A DNA stretch of 64,000 bases. Source: Microvirga thermotolerans (GTDB taxonomy: Bacteria > Pseudomonadota > Alphaproteobacteria > Rhizobiales > Beijerinckiaceae). The position numbers and the translations under genes are program-made. The notes under the pieces are model-generated. The model searched no databases. It saw only the letters and a program-made list of their open reading frames with translations, and was not told the DNA's origin. Shown piece by piece: positions 44,233-52,361 of the stretch. The first letter of the stretch is position 1, and each line of letters starts with the position of its first letter. The stretch is taken from assembly GCF_009363855.1 (NCBI RefSeq), contig NZ_CP045423.1, positions 3,068,001 to 3,132,000 of the forward strand. The letters run 5' to 3'.

Positions 44233-44256
44233 GGCGCGCCCTTCTCGAGGCGCGCC
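44233..44256. terminator. Bidirectional hairpin between GNAT and fliJ-like genes
   Basis: Two GGCGCGCC blocks (44233-44240 and 44249-44256), each self-complementary, form an 8-bp stem with an 8-nt loop between two converging genes. Flanking A/T tracts are short. Confidence 0.6.
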
Positions 44257-44281
44257 CTCAGAAACGTTAAGACAGCTCTTG

Positions 44282-44680
44282 CTATGCCGAGGCGCGCATG
44301 GCACGCGGCTGCGCGGCCTGGACGGCGACGGCCTCCCGCGCCGGATCGCCGCGCTCGCGGTCCTCGAGGCTTTCGGCGCGCTTCAGATTCTCGAAGGCTT
44401 CGCCGAGCTCCGCCTTCGCGTCGTCGAGCTGGGCATGAAGATTCTGAACCGACTGGCGAAGATTGTCGCGCCGCTGCGCCGCCGCGCGGGCATAGGTCGG
44501 ATAGGCGAAGTGGTTCGGATCGGAGATCCCGGCCTTCTGCTCCTCCGCGGCGATCTCGCGATCGAGTTCCGCCGCCATGCGGTCGAACTCGGCGATCATC
44601 ATCTCGATCTGCGCAACCTTCCGACGCTTCTCGTCGACCTGAAAGCGCTTGAGGCGGATGAGCGTATCCCGCGACTTCAT
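44282..44680 (-). CDS. fliJ: FliJ-like coiled-coil protein
   Basis: A 132-residue, strongly charged coiled-coil protein (MKSRDTLIRLKRFQVDEKRRKVAQ... with heptads to about residue 115). It matches the alphaproteobacterial FliJ-like protein encoded next to ctrA. FliJ is a chaperone/escort of the flagellar export ATPase FliI. No fliI lies beside it here, so the flagellar role rests on similarity and synteny with ctrA. The C-terminus (QAAQPRAMRASA) is disordered. Confidence 0.8.
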   Translation of the reverse strand: MKSRDTLIRLKRFQVDEKRRKVAQIEMMIAEFDRMAAELDREIAAEEQKAGISDPNHFAYPTYARAAAQRRDNLRQSVQNLHAQLDDAKAELGEAFENLKRAESLEDRERGDPAREAVAVQAAQPRAMRASA

Positions 44681-45197
44681 CTTGATTCAACTCCACACGT
44701 CGCTGTTTCCCATGCCCGTGCAGATCGCTCAGTTATCCGCCGGGTGCGATTTACCATCCGACACGGAAGTTGAACTTTCCTTACCGCGCCCGTGGAAATC
44801 CCCGCGAAAGGTTGCCGTGCGATGAGTCACGCTGGCACCGATCTATCCACAGGCGAGGACCGTCAACCTTTCGTTTACCGAACGCGTTAACACTGGATCC
44901 GTCTTGGCGGCATCCTTGGTGGGGTGCCGCCGACCGGGACGCAAATTCCCGGAAAGCAAAGGGTTTCGATCTTGCGGCACGGGTTCGGATGGTTGTGCGA
45001 AATCCACAGGGCAGAGGCCTGCGACGGCAGGGCGGGAGGCTCAAGTCGTTAAGCGCTTGCCTGTCTGAATCAGGGTTTGTTAACCATTCTGAACTAGCGT
45101 TGCGAATCGGTTCAAGAGGGCATCCGCCACAGGCCCTGTGGCGGATGGGCAGCCACCGGCTGGTCAGTGGCCCAAGGGCAAGGGCTGGGGAATAAAC
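44681..45197. other. Intergenic region controlling fliJ-like gene and ctrA
   Basis: 517 bp between two divergent genes, with no credible ORF. It holds two GAATC sites (45067-45071 and 45114-45118) matching the CcrM methylation sequence GANTC, and TTAA(C) half-sites at 45049-45052 and 45080-45084. A perfect 27-bp palindrome lies at 45121-45147. No full TTAA-N7-TTAA box was found, so direct CtrA autoregulation is possible but not shown. Confidence 0.6.
45121..45147. promoter_or_regulatory. Perfect 27-bp palindrome in the ctrA leader
   Basis: CATCCGCCACAGG (45121-45133), a central C, then the exact reverse complement (45135-45147). It ends 50 bp before the ctrA ATG. It could be a dyad operator or, if transcribed, a very stable leader hairpin. 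Confidence 0.6.
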
Positions 45198-45899
45198 ATG
45201 CGCGTACTTCTCATCGAAGACGACAGCGCAACTGCGCAAAGCATCGAGCTGATGCTGAAGTCCGAGAACTTCAACGTCTATGCGACGGATCTCGGCGAAG
45301 AGGGCGTCGACCTCGGCAAGCTCTACGACTACGACATCATCCTTCTCGACCTGAATCTCCCCGACATGTCGGGCTACGAAGTGCTGCGCACCCTGCGCGT
45401 GGCGAAGGTCAAGACGCCGATCCTGATCCTCTCCGGGATGGCCGGCACCGACGACAAGGTGAAGGGCCTCGGCTTCGGCGCCGACGACTACCTGACGAAG
45501 CCGTTCCACAAGGACGAACTCGTCGCCCGCATCCACGCGATCGTGCGCCGCTCCAAGGGACATGCGCAGTCGGTCATCACCACCGGCGACCTGGTGGTCA
45601 ACCTCGACACGAAGACCGTCGAGGTGGGCGGCGCCCGCGTGCACCTGACGGGCAAGGAATACCAGATGCTGGAACTCCTCTCCCTGCGGAAGGGCACCAC
45701 CCTGACGAAGGAGATGTTCCTCAACCATCTCTACGGCGGAATGGACGAGCCGGAGCTGAAGATCATCGACGTCTTCATCTGCAAGCTGCGCAAGAAGCTC
45801 GCCAACGCCTCTCAAGGCAAGAACTACATCGAGACGGTCTGGGGGCGCGGCTACGTGCTGCGCGAGCCGAGCGAATCGGACGAGCGGATCGCCGTCTGA
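45198..45899 (+). CDS. ctrA: Cell-cycle response regulator CtrA
   Basis: OmpR-type master regulator of the alphaproteobacterial cell cycle, 233 residues. The receiver domain has the acidic pocket (Glu7-Asp8-Asp9), phosphoacceptor Asp51 ([14 protein letters not shown]) and the Lys loop ([13 protein letters not shown]). The C-terminal winged helix (about 125-225; [13 protein letters not shown]...LRKKLANAS) recognises TTAA-N7-TTAA. It is activated through CckA-ChpT phosphorelay; chpT lies 1.4 kb downstream. The C-terminus ends ERIAV rather than the Ala-Ala degron of Caulobacter CtrA. Confidence 0.97.
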   Translation: MRVLLIEDDSATAQSIELMLKSENFNVYATDLGEEGVDLGKLYDYDIILLDLNLPDMSGYEVLRTLRVAKVKTPILILSGMAGTDDKVKGLGFGADDYLTKPFHKDELVARIHAIVRRSKGHAQSVITTGDLVVNLDTKTVEVGGARVHLTGKEYQMLELLSLRKGTTLTKEMFLNHLYGGMDEPELKIIDVFICKLRKKLANASQGKNYIETVWGRGYVLREPSESDERIAV

Positions 45900-45920
45900 C
45901 GGAGATCCCCCACCCTTGCA

Positions 45921-45946
45921 AAGCCCGGCCGAACGCCGGGCTTTTC
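45921..45946 (+). terminator. Intrinsic terminator of ctrA
   Basis: AAGCCCGGC (45921-45929) pairs with GCCGGGCTT (45935-45943), followed by TTC. It begins 22 bp after the ctrA stop. Confidence 0.88.
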
Positions 45947-46312
45947 TTCTTGAAGCTTCCAGGCGCGGACGCGGAATCGGGCGTCGCACGCAAGGATGCG
46001 GCATCGCGGAACCCGGCGCATCGCCACGGATTCGAACGCGCGTCCGGTGCTTCGGAATGGGAGGGCTGCCTTCGGACGGAGTAGCCCGACGGGATTCCTC
46101 CTCGCATCCTGGCAGTTCTCGGCCGCCCTGTCCGCCGCCTTCATCCGCACCGGAATCGTCCTGCTCGCGCTCGGCGCGATCCGGACCGGGGCGCGGCAGC
46201 GGCAGGGATGGAATGCGATCCCGGCGAGCGCCGCCTGTCGGCGTGGAACGGAACCGGCGTCGCGCCGGTCGCCGCGGGCGCCATTCTGGTCGCGTTCCGG
46301 GGATGGAGCGCC
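45947..46312. other. 366-bp region without a supported gene
   Basis: Between the ctrA terminator and the stop of the DMT transporter. An open frame from 45996 encodes a short hydrophobic stretch (LSAAFIRTGIVLLALGAI) but lacks a ribosome site and runs into the antisense of the transporter, so it is not called. It may hold decayed sequence. Confidence 0.45.
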
Positions 46313-47152
46313 TCACAGGCGCATGAGGACGACGCCGCAGGCGATGGCGACGGCCGCCGCGATGCGCCCCGCGCCCGCGGATTCCTTGAGGAAGAGGACC
46401 GCGAACGCCACCGCGAACAGGACGCTCGTCTCGCGCAGCGCCGCGACGAGGGCGATGGGAGCGCGGGTGAAGGCCCAGACCGCGATCCAGTAGGAAGCCA
46501 GCGACATGGCGCCCGCCGCCAGACCCGCGCGCCAGGCGGGAACGAGCTGCGCGACGATGCCCACGCCGCGCCGGGAAACGGCGTAAAGGCATGTGAGAAG
46601 CCCGTCCACGATGGACAGGGCGACGATGAAGCCGGAGGGCGTCCCGGAGATCCTGGCGCCGATCCCGTCGACGAGGGTGTATCCCGCCGTGCAGGCCGCC
46701 GTCGCGAGCGCGAAGGCGAAGGCCTTCGGCGGCATCCGCCCGACGGCGCCGCCGCGCAGCGACATCAGGCACACGCCGCATCCGATGAGCAGGATCGACA
46801 GGAGCTTCGTGACGGTCGCCGCTTCTCCGAGGAAGATCGCGCTCACGATGGCGACGACGAGCGGGGCCGTGCCGCGCGCCAGCGGATAGACCTGCGAGAG
46901 GTCTCCATGCTCGTAGGCGCGGATGAGCGTGAGCTTGTAGACGGTATGGATCGCCGCCGAGGCGAGGATCCACGGCCACGATGCAATGGCCGGAACCGGA
47001 ACGAACGGCAGCAGCGCGAGGCAGATCAGCGCCGAGAACAGCGCCAGCAGCACGACGGAGGAAAACCGGTCGAGGCCGACCTTCACGACCACGTTCCAGC
47101 CTGCATGCATGGCGGCCGCCAGCAGCACGGCGGCGAAGACCATCGGCTCCAC
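46313..47152 (-). CDS. EamA/DMT-superfamily transporter
   Basis: Inner-membrane protein, 279 residues, ten predicted helices arranged as two five-helix EamA repeats (about 5-130 and 145-279). The first repeat ends YKLTLIRAYEHGDLSQVYPLARGTAPL, typical of a drug/metabolite exporter subgroup; the second contains ALRETSVLFAVAFAVLFLKE. The substrate is unknown. It lies between ctrA and chpT and interrupts an otherwise cell-cycle cluster. Confidence 0.9.
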   Translation of the reverse strand: MEPMVFAAVLLAAAMHAGWNVVVKVGLDRFSSVVLLALFSALICLALLPFVPVPAIASWPWILASAAIHTVYKLTLIRAYEHGDLSQVYPLARGTAPLVVAIVSAIFLGEAATVTKLLSILLIGCGVCLMSLRGGAVGRMPPKAFAFALATAACTAGYTLVDGIGARISGTPSGFIVALSIVDGLLTCLYAVSRRGVGIVAQLVPAWRAGLAAGAMSLASYWIAVWAFTRAPIALVAALRETSVLFAVAFAVLFLKESAGAGRIAAAVAIACGVVLMRL

Positions 47153-47279
47153 GTCGTCCCTCCCCAGGACTTCACGCGACCTGGCGGCGGCCTGGCTCCG
47201 CCGCAGGTATCCGAAGGCGGAGGCCCTCTGCGTGCGGCTTGCGGAAGAGGCCGGAAAACGTCGCTTCCGCCTTCGGCGC

Positions 47280-47921
47280 CTATGCCGACGTCGCCCGCAG
47301 CGTGACCTCGTCCCCGTCGATGGCGAAGGCGACGTTCATGCCGCAGGCACGGGCGACCAGGCCCGCGTAGTAGATCTGGATTCCGTGGGCATCCACGGTG
47401 CCGGTCTCCGACTCGCCCGCGAGCAGCGCCTCGGCATGGGCGGGGATGCGCGCGTTCAGCCCCTTCGAGCGGATGATGAACTCGCATTTCTCCGCGTCGC
47501 CCGAGACGCTCGCCGCGATCGACCCGCCGCGCGGGATGGCGTTGATGGCGATCATGATCAAGTTCAGCAGCAGCTTGACGCGGTTCTTCGGGAACAGCAG
47601 CCGCGGCGCGGACCATGCGAAGGAGATCTTGTCGTCCTGGAACAGCCCGCGCGCGACCTGCTCGGCGTCGCCGAGGTCGATGGACGCCCCGGCGGAGCCC
47701 GCGGCCCCGAAGGCGAGACGGGCGAACTGGAGGCGGGCCGAGGCCTGCTTGGCGCTCTTCTCGATGAGTTCCAGGGCGAATTCGCGCATGGAGGGATCGT
47801 TGTCGTCCTCGAGCACCTCGAGACCGTTCACGATGGCCCCGACGGGGGAGATGACGTCGTGGCACACCCGCGAACACAGGAGGGCGGCGAGATCGAGGGA
47901 ATCGAGAGAAATCGTGGCCAT
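47280..47921 (-). CDS. chpT: Histidine phosphotransferase ChpT
   Basis: A 213-residue dimeric phosphotransfer protein that carries phosphate from the hybrid kinase CckA to CtrA and CpdR. The N-terminal helical hairpin has phosphoacceptor His21 (CSRVCHDVISPVGAIVNGLEVL). The C-terminal part resembles a degenerate HATPase fold without the ATP-binding boxes. Start at 47921 (MATISLDSLDLAALL) matches homologues; the upstream in-frame extension is not conserved-looking. Opposite strand to ctrA. Confidence 0.94.
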   Translation of the reverse strand: MATISLDSLDLAALLCSRVCHDVISPVGAIVNGLEVLEDDNDPSMREFALELIEKSAKQASARLQFARLAFGAAGSAGASIDLGDAEQVARGLFQDDKISFAWSAPRLLFPKNRVKLLLNLIMIAINAIPRGGSIAASVSGDAEKCEFIIRSKGLNARIPAHAEALLAGESETGTVDAHGIQIYYAGLVARACGMNVAFAIDGDEVTLRATSA

Positions 47922-48088
47922 GAGGGCTCCGGAATGACCGTCGGCTCGGTCCAAGGCTTGCACAATCGGGTTTCGATCTGCGAAACTTAGACGACAAGAG
48001 GAAAGAGAACGTGAACCGGGATACCCGCCTCCGAGTTCTTTGAAAAGCAGGCGTAAGGATCCCTCATGCCCGGCCGAGCGGCGCAATC

Positions 48089-48913
48089 ATGACAGGCCTC
48101 GACGACAGCGACATGGACGTTCTGGCGCGGCGGCTCGCCGCCATCGCCATCGAGGCCGGGCATGTCCTGCGCCGGATGGAGCATGCCCTCGTCGACAGGT
48201 ACGTCAAGGACGACGGCACGCCCTGCACCCTTGCGGATCTCGCCTCCGAGGAGATCATTCTCAGGCAGCTGAACCTCGCCTGGCCCGGCATTCCGGTCAT
48301 CGCCGAGGAGACGGCGAGCCGCGCGGATACCGACACCTACTTCTTCCTGGTCGACCCCCTCGACGGAACGGGGGACTTCATTCACGGGACGGGCGAGTAC
48401 AGCGTCAACATCGCCCTGGTGCACAGGGATCGCCCGGTCTGCGCCGTGGTGGCCGCGCCCGCGCTCGGGAAGGTCTGGATCGCGGGAACGAGGGCCGAGG
48501 CGGGAGCCGTCCCGGACACCGCTGAGGCTTCCATCGCATGGCAGCCGGTCCGGGCGCGGGCCGCGCCGGAGAACGGCCTCGTCGCCCTGGTCAGCCGGCG
48601 GCACGGCGACCGCGCGACGGAAGCCTGCCTCGCCACCCTCTCCATCGGCACCCGGCGCATGACCTCGTCCGCCCTGAAATTCTGTCTGATCGCCTCGGGA
48701 GAGGCGGACGTCTACGTCCGCTGCGGCCCCACCATGGAATGGGACACGGCGGCGGGCGACCACATCCTCTCCTGCGCCGGCGGGCGGGTCGTCGGGCCCG
48801 GCGGCGCAAGGCTGACCTACGGGCACAGGGATCGCGACTACCGCAACGGCCCCTTCGCCGCCCTGGGCGACGTCGCCCTCGCTCCCCGCCTCGCTCTCCC
48901 CGTCTCCTGTTGA
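48089..48913 (+). CDS. Inositol-monophosphatase family phosphatase, CysQ-like
   Basis: Mg-dependent lithium-sensitive phosphatase fold, 274 residues. Metal sites are visible as EE (IAEETAS, near residue 75), DPLDGTGDFIHG (about 93-104) and EWDTAAGDHIL (about 219-229). The closest functional class is 3'(2'),5'-bisphosphate nucleotidase (CysQ), which recycles PAP from sulfate assimilation; histidinol- or inositol-phosphatase activity cannot be excluded. It lies between chpT and eipA. Confidence 0.85.
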   Translation: MTGLDDSDMDVLARRLAAIAIEAGHVLRRMEHALVDRYVKDDGTPCTLADLASEEIILRQLNLAWPGIPVIAEETASRADTDTYFFLVDPLDGTGDFIHGTGEYSVNIALVHRDRPVCAVVAAPALGKVWIAGTRAEAGAVPDTAEASIAWQPVRARAAPENGLVALVSRRHGDRATEACLATLSIGTRRMTSSALKFCLIASGEADVYVRCGPTMEWDTAAGDHILSCAGGRVVGPGGARLTYGHRDRDYRNGPFAALGDVALAPRLALPVSC

Positions 48914-49083
48914 CCCTTCGGCAGATTCCGGGCTGCCGTACAGAGATTGTTAGGGTTGACGGCCTTAAAACGGTCCGTCGACGGTGCTCAGGACCGTTCC
49001 GGCCAGGGCGCAAGGCCCGCAGGTCGATCCGGCACTTTCCTGCCGGCGCTCCGCCGCCGGCGTCTCATGCGAGGAGATTGCTC

Positions 49084-49683
49084 ATGGGCTCGCGAACCAT
49101 CTTCCTGACGGCGGCCTTCGCCGCGGCCCTTCTCGGGGCTTCCGCCACGCAGGCGCCGGCGCAGGTGTCCCGCTCCAGCTACCCCGCCCCTACAGCGCCG
49201 AACTCATACAACTCGAACGATCTCGTCGAATCGGGGCACAAGTTCTTCGGCTCCGCATCGCGGGGCCTCGCCATGGCGGTCGAGGAGGCGGTCCGGCGCT
49301 GGGGAGAGCCCAACGGCTACATCCTCGGGCAGGAGGCCTCGGGTGCGTTCTTCGGCGGCCTGCGCTACGGCGAGGGCAAGCTCTTCACCCGCAATGCGGG
49401 CGAGCGGCGGGTCTTCTGGCAGGGTCCCTCCCTGGGCTTCGACGTGGGCGGCGAAGGGGCGCGCACGATGATGCTCGTCTACAACCTCTCGGCCGTGAAC
49501 GCCCTCTACAAGCGCTTCGTCGGGATCGACGGCTCCGCCTATTTCGTCGGGGGGTTCGGGATCTCGGCCGCCGCGGCGGACGAAATGGTCGTGGTGCCGA
49601 TCCGGTCGGGCGTGGGCGCCCGCCTCGGGATCAACATGGGATATCTGAAGTTCACCCCCGAACCGACCTGGAATCCCTTCTGA
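49084..49683 (+). CDS. eipA: Cell-envelope integrity protein EipA (DUF1134)
   Basis: Small periplasmic protein, 199 residues. The signal peptide (MGSRTIFLTAAFAAALLGASA) is cleaved near AQV. The mature DUF1134 domain (GHKFFGSASRGLAMAVEEAV to MGYLKFTPEPTWNPF) forms a small beta-barrel in Brucella EipA, which supports envelope-stress resistance and whose gene is directly activated by CtrA. Here a TTAA half-site lies at 48965-48968, but I see no full CtrA box. The location close to ctrA and chpT mirrors Brucella. Confidence 0.92.
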   Translation: MGSRTIFLTAAFAAALLGASATQAPAQVSRSSYPAPTAPNSYNSNDLVESGHKFFGSASRGLAMAVEEAVRRWGEPNGYILGQEASGAFFGGLRYGEGKLFTRNAGERRVFWQGPSLGFDVGGEGARTMMLVYNLSAVNALYKRFVGIDGSAYFVGGFGISAAAADEMVVVPIRSGVGARLGINMGYLKFTPEPTWNPF

Positions 49684-49775
49684 TCTGCGCTAGAAAGGGC
49701 TTTCCGGAGGGCGGCGCGGGCACAAGACTGGGTGCTTGAGCGTTACCGCTCGGCACCTGGAGGTTTGGAGTCCGC

Positions 49776-50888
49776 GTGATCGAGACCGTCATGATCTTCG
49801 CGCTGGGGTTCCTCGCGGCAACCCTGATCGCGCTTCTCGTCATCCCGGCGATCAACGGCCGCGCGGAGCGCCTGGCGCGCCGCCGGGCCGAGGCCCTGTT
49901 CCCCATGTCCATCGAGGAGCTCACCGCGGAGAAGGATCATCTGCGGGCGGAGTTCGCGGTGCTGCAGCGGCGGCTCGAGCGCAAGGCCGAGGAAGCCCAG
50001 GCGGTCAAGCACGAGAGCATGGAGGAGCTCGGCCGCCGCGCCCTCAGGATCCAGGAGCTGACGGACACGCTTGCCGAGCGCGACGGGACCATCGCCGCCC
50101 TGGAGGCCGAGCTGAAGGCGACGAAGGACACCCTCGCCGCGACCGCGGAGGAGCTGGCGCAGACCCGCGCCTCCCTCGCAGGCGCGCGCGAAACCCTGGC
50201 GGCCCTGGAGAACGCGCACCGGGCGACCCTGGACGAGCTCTCCAACACCCGGCGGGAGCTCGACGGCGCGCAGTCGGACCTGACCCGGACGAGGGCTTCC
50301 CTCGAACGCGCGGAGGAAAGGGCGACGGAGCGCGATGCGGCCCACAGGGACGCGGAGGAGCGGCTGAGCGCGGCCCTGGGCGAGCTCGACGTGAAGCGGA
50401 TCACGATTTCCGACCTCGAGACGCGGCTCATGACCCAGACGGCCCGCGGCAACGATTTCGAGCGCGCCCTCAACGAGCGCCACAGCGAGCTTTCCGACGA
50501 GCGCAAGCGGCTGACGGAGCTTGCGAGGAGCCTCTCGGCCGAGCAGGAGCGCGGGCTGATCCTCGAGCAGCGCATCCGCGAGCTGGAAGCGGAGCGGGAT
50601 GAAAAGGCTTCCGCCGTCGCCGCCCTCACGGCGAAGCTCGCCGCAGCGGAGGGCGCGAAGGACGGGCCCTCCGCGCAACCGCCGGCGGACGCCGGGATCG
50701 ACGATCTGCGCCGCCAGATCGTGGAACTGGCCGACCGGATCGTCACGGACGGCAAGGATCGCAGGGCGGGCGGCCGGAACGGCAAGGCCCAGAGCGCCAA
50801 GGATCAAGGCGCCAAGGATCAAGGCGCCAAGGATCAAGGCGCCAAGGACCAGCCGGCCAGGCCCGGCCGACGCCGGCGCGCCGGCTGA
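49776..50888 (+). CDS. Membrane-anchored coiled-coil protein
   Basis: A 370-residue protein of unknown function. One N-terminal membrane helix (MIFALGFLAATLIALLVIPAI, about 6-26) is followed by a continuous coiled coil (about 45-300) rich in Glu, Arg, Ala and Leu. The basic, disordered tail contains four AKDQ(G/P) repeats and ends RPGRRRRAG. Such architecture suggests a structural or septum/envelope-associated role; none is proven. It follows eipA by 92 bp on the same strand and could be co-regulated with it. Confidence 0.8.
   Translation: MIETVMIFALGFLAATLIALLVIPAINGRAERLARRRAEALFPMSIEELTAEKDHLRAEFAVLQRRLERKAEEAQAVKHESMEELGRRALRIQELTDTLAERDGTIAALEAELKATKDTLAATAEELAQTRASLAGARETLAALENAHRATLDELSNTRRELDGAQSDLTRTRASLERAEERATERDAAHRDAEERLSAALGELDVKRITISDLETRLMTQTARGNDFERALNERHSELSDERKRLTELARSLSAEQERGLILEQRIRELEAERDEKASAVAALTAKLAAAEGAKDGPSAQPPADAGIDDLRRQIVELADRIVTDGKDRRAGGRNGKAQSAKDQGAKDQGAKDQGAKDQPARPGRRRRAG
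50796..50852 (+). repeat. 15-bp tandem repeat encoding AKDQG
   Basis: GCCAAGGATCAAGGC is repeated at 50796-50810, 50811-50825 and 50826-50840. A diverged fourth copy (GCCAAGGACCAG) starts at 50841. The copies are in frame with the coiled-coil gene and lie in its basic tail, a likely site of length variation between strains. Confidence 0.9.
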
Positions 50889-50990
50889 GAGCTTTTCCAA
50901 GCGGTCGAGAGCGGGTTTGCACCCTGACGGGCCGACCGGAGAGCCGCGGCGCGGCTCGCCGTTCACGATTGCGAACCGTTGCGCGTTTTC

Positions 50991-51323
50991 CTATTTCGGG
51001 TCGAGGCTCTGGTTGCCCCCGGGGCTTCCCGGCGGGGGGATGACCCGGGTCGTGCCCGGATCGGGCACCGGCGCCGGGACGGTCATGTCCGGCGTCGCGG
51101 TCGGAGGCGGCTTGATTACCCCGTCGCTCTTCTCGAGCTTGTCGCTCAGGGTTCCCGTGGAACCGGTCTGGGAGGGATCGCTGGGTTCGATCTTCTCCGC
51201 CGGCATCTGATGCGGCGCGGGCATGTTCGGCGCCTGGGGCGGCAGGACAGGAGCCTGATTCTGGGCCCAGGCCCCCGCCGGTCCGGCCGCCGTCATGACC
51301 GCGAGAATGATCCATCGCTTCAT
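50991..51323 (-). CDS. Small secreted proline-rich protein
   Basis: A 110-residue protein with a Sec signal (MKRWIILAVMTAAGPAGAWA, cleaved before QNQAP) and a Pro-, Ser- and Thr-rich, probably disordered mature part (LPPQAPNMPAPHQMPAEKIEPSDPSQ...). No domain recognised. A full match to the general-stress promoter pattern GGAAC-N16-CGTT lies 23 bp upstream of the start, so it is probably stress-induced. It may be a periplasmic cushion or linker-like protein; this is speculation. Confidence 0.72.
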   Translation of the reverse strand: MKRWIILAVMTAAGPAGAWAQNQAPVLPPQAPNMPAPHQMPAEKIEPSDPSQTGSTGTLSDKLEKSDGVIKPPPTATPDMTVPAPVPDPGTTRVIPPPGSPGGNQSLDPK

Positions 51324-51345
51324 GGGGTCCGCTCCTTTCAGGGAG

Positions 51346-51370
51346 AACGGACCGCCCGGGGAGAGGTTCC
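51346..51370 (-). promoter_or_regulatory. EcfG-type general-stress promoter
   Basis: On the minus strand GGAAC (51366-51370), 16 bp, CGTT (51346-51349): an exact match to the EcfG/SigF pattern of alphaproteobacterial general stress response. It lies 23 bp before the small secreted protein gene. Confidence 0.7.
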
Positions 51371-51384
51371 GGAAAGGACCGGGA

Positions 51385-52248
51385 TCACTCGGCCGCGACG
51401 GCCGGCTCCCGGGCCATCTGGAGATAGAGCTCGCGCAGCCGCTTGGTGATCGGTCCGGGCTTGCCGTCGCCGATCCTGCGCCCGTCGATGGACACGATGG
51501 GGACCACGAAGTTCGAGGCGCTGGTCAGGAAGGCCTCCGCGGCGTCATAGGCCTCCTCGACCGTGAACCGGCGCTCCTCGAGGACGATTCCGTCCTCCCG
51601 GGACAGCCGCAGCAGCGACTGCCGGGTGATGCCGGGCAGGATGGCGTTGGAGAGCGGCCGCACGACGATGCTGCCCGCCTTCGTGACGATGAAGGCGCTC
51701 GACGAGCCCCCCTCGGTCACGTAGCCGTCCTCGACCATCCAGGCCTCCTGGGCGCCCTTCTCCCTGGCCTCCTGCTTGGCGAGCACCTGGGCCAGGAGGG
51801 AGATCGACTTGATGTCGCGGCGCTCCCAGCGCCGGTCGGGCACCGTGACCACGGCGATGCCGTCGCGGGCGGCCGGCGTGTCGGCGATGGCCTTCGCCTG
51901 GGTGAACATCGTCACGGTCGGCGCGACGCCCTGCGGGAAGAAGAAGTCGCGCTCCGCGACGCCCCGGGTGACCTGGAGGTAAAGGAACCCCTCCGTCATG
52001 CCGTTGCGGCGGACGAGTTCCTGCTCGAGGCGCGTCCATTCGCTCCGGGAATAGGGATTGTCGATGCGGATCTCCCGGAGGGAACGCTCCAAACGCTCCA
52101 GGTGGGCCTCGTTGTCGACCAGCCGTCCGTCGATCACGCCCACGCCCTCGTAGACACCGTCCGAGAACAGGAAGCCTCGGTCCATGATTGGGACCTTGGC
52201 CTCTTCGGGAGGCAGAAACGAGCCGTTCAGGAAGACGATGCGGGACAT
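51385..52248 (-). CDS. dat: D-amino-acid transaminase (class IV)
   Basis: PLP enzyme of fold type IV, 287 residues, interconverting D-alanine and D-glutamate to feed peptidoglycan synthesis. The PLP lysine is Lys147 (RRDIKSISLLAQVLAK) and the conserved Glu179 is in MVEDGYVTEGGSSSAF. The N-terminal FLPPEEAKVPIMDRGFLFSDGVYE is the DAAT/BCAT signature. Branched-chain transaminase is the alternative, but length and LLAQVLAKQEA favour D-amino-acid aminotransferase. Confidence 0.88.
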   Translation of the reverse strand: MSRIVFLNGSFLPPEEAKVPIMDRGFLFSDGVYEGVGVIDGRLVDNEAHLERLERSLREIRIDNPYSRSEWTRLEQELVRRNGMTEGFLYLQVTRGVAERDFFFPQGVAPTVTMFTQAKAIADTPAARDGIAVVTVPDRRWERRDIKSISLLAQVLAKQEAREKGAQEAWMVEDGYVTEGGSSSAFIVTKAGSIVVRPLSNAILPGITRQSLLRLSREDGIVLEERRFTVEEAYDAAEAFLTSASNFVVPIVSIDGRRIGDGKPGPITKRLRELYLQMAREPAVAAE

Positions 52249-52361
52249 GGGAAACCTCGACAGGACGGGACGGGCGCCCCTGGCCCCGGCGCCTGCGCCG
52301 CCTAGTTAACCTAGCGGACGGCCTGCGGCCTCGAGCGACCCGTGCGATAGGTACTCAGATA

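Noticed and set aside
44770-45195. 141-codon open frame just before ctrA
   Set aside because: Arg/His/Trp-rich translation without homologous features. It covers the ctrA regulatory region with its GANTC sites and palindrome.
45996-46493. 165-codon frame with a hydrophobic patch
   Set aside because: Lacks a ribosome site and runs 180 bp into the antisense of a conserved DMT transporter.
48930-49083. Full CtrA box before eipA
   Set aside because: Only a TTAA half-site (48965-48968) is present; no TTAA-N7-TTAA arrangement could be found, so direct CtrA control is not claimed from sequence.
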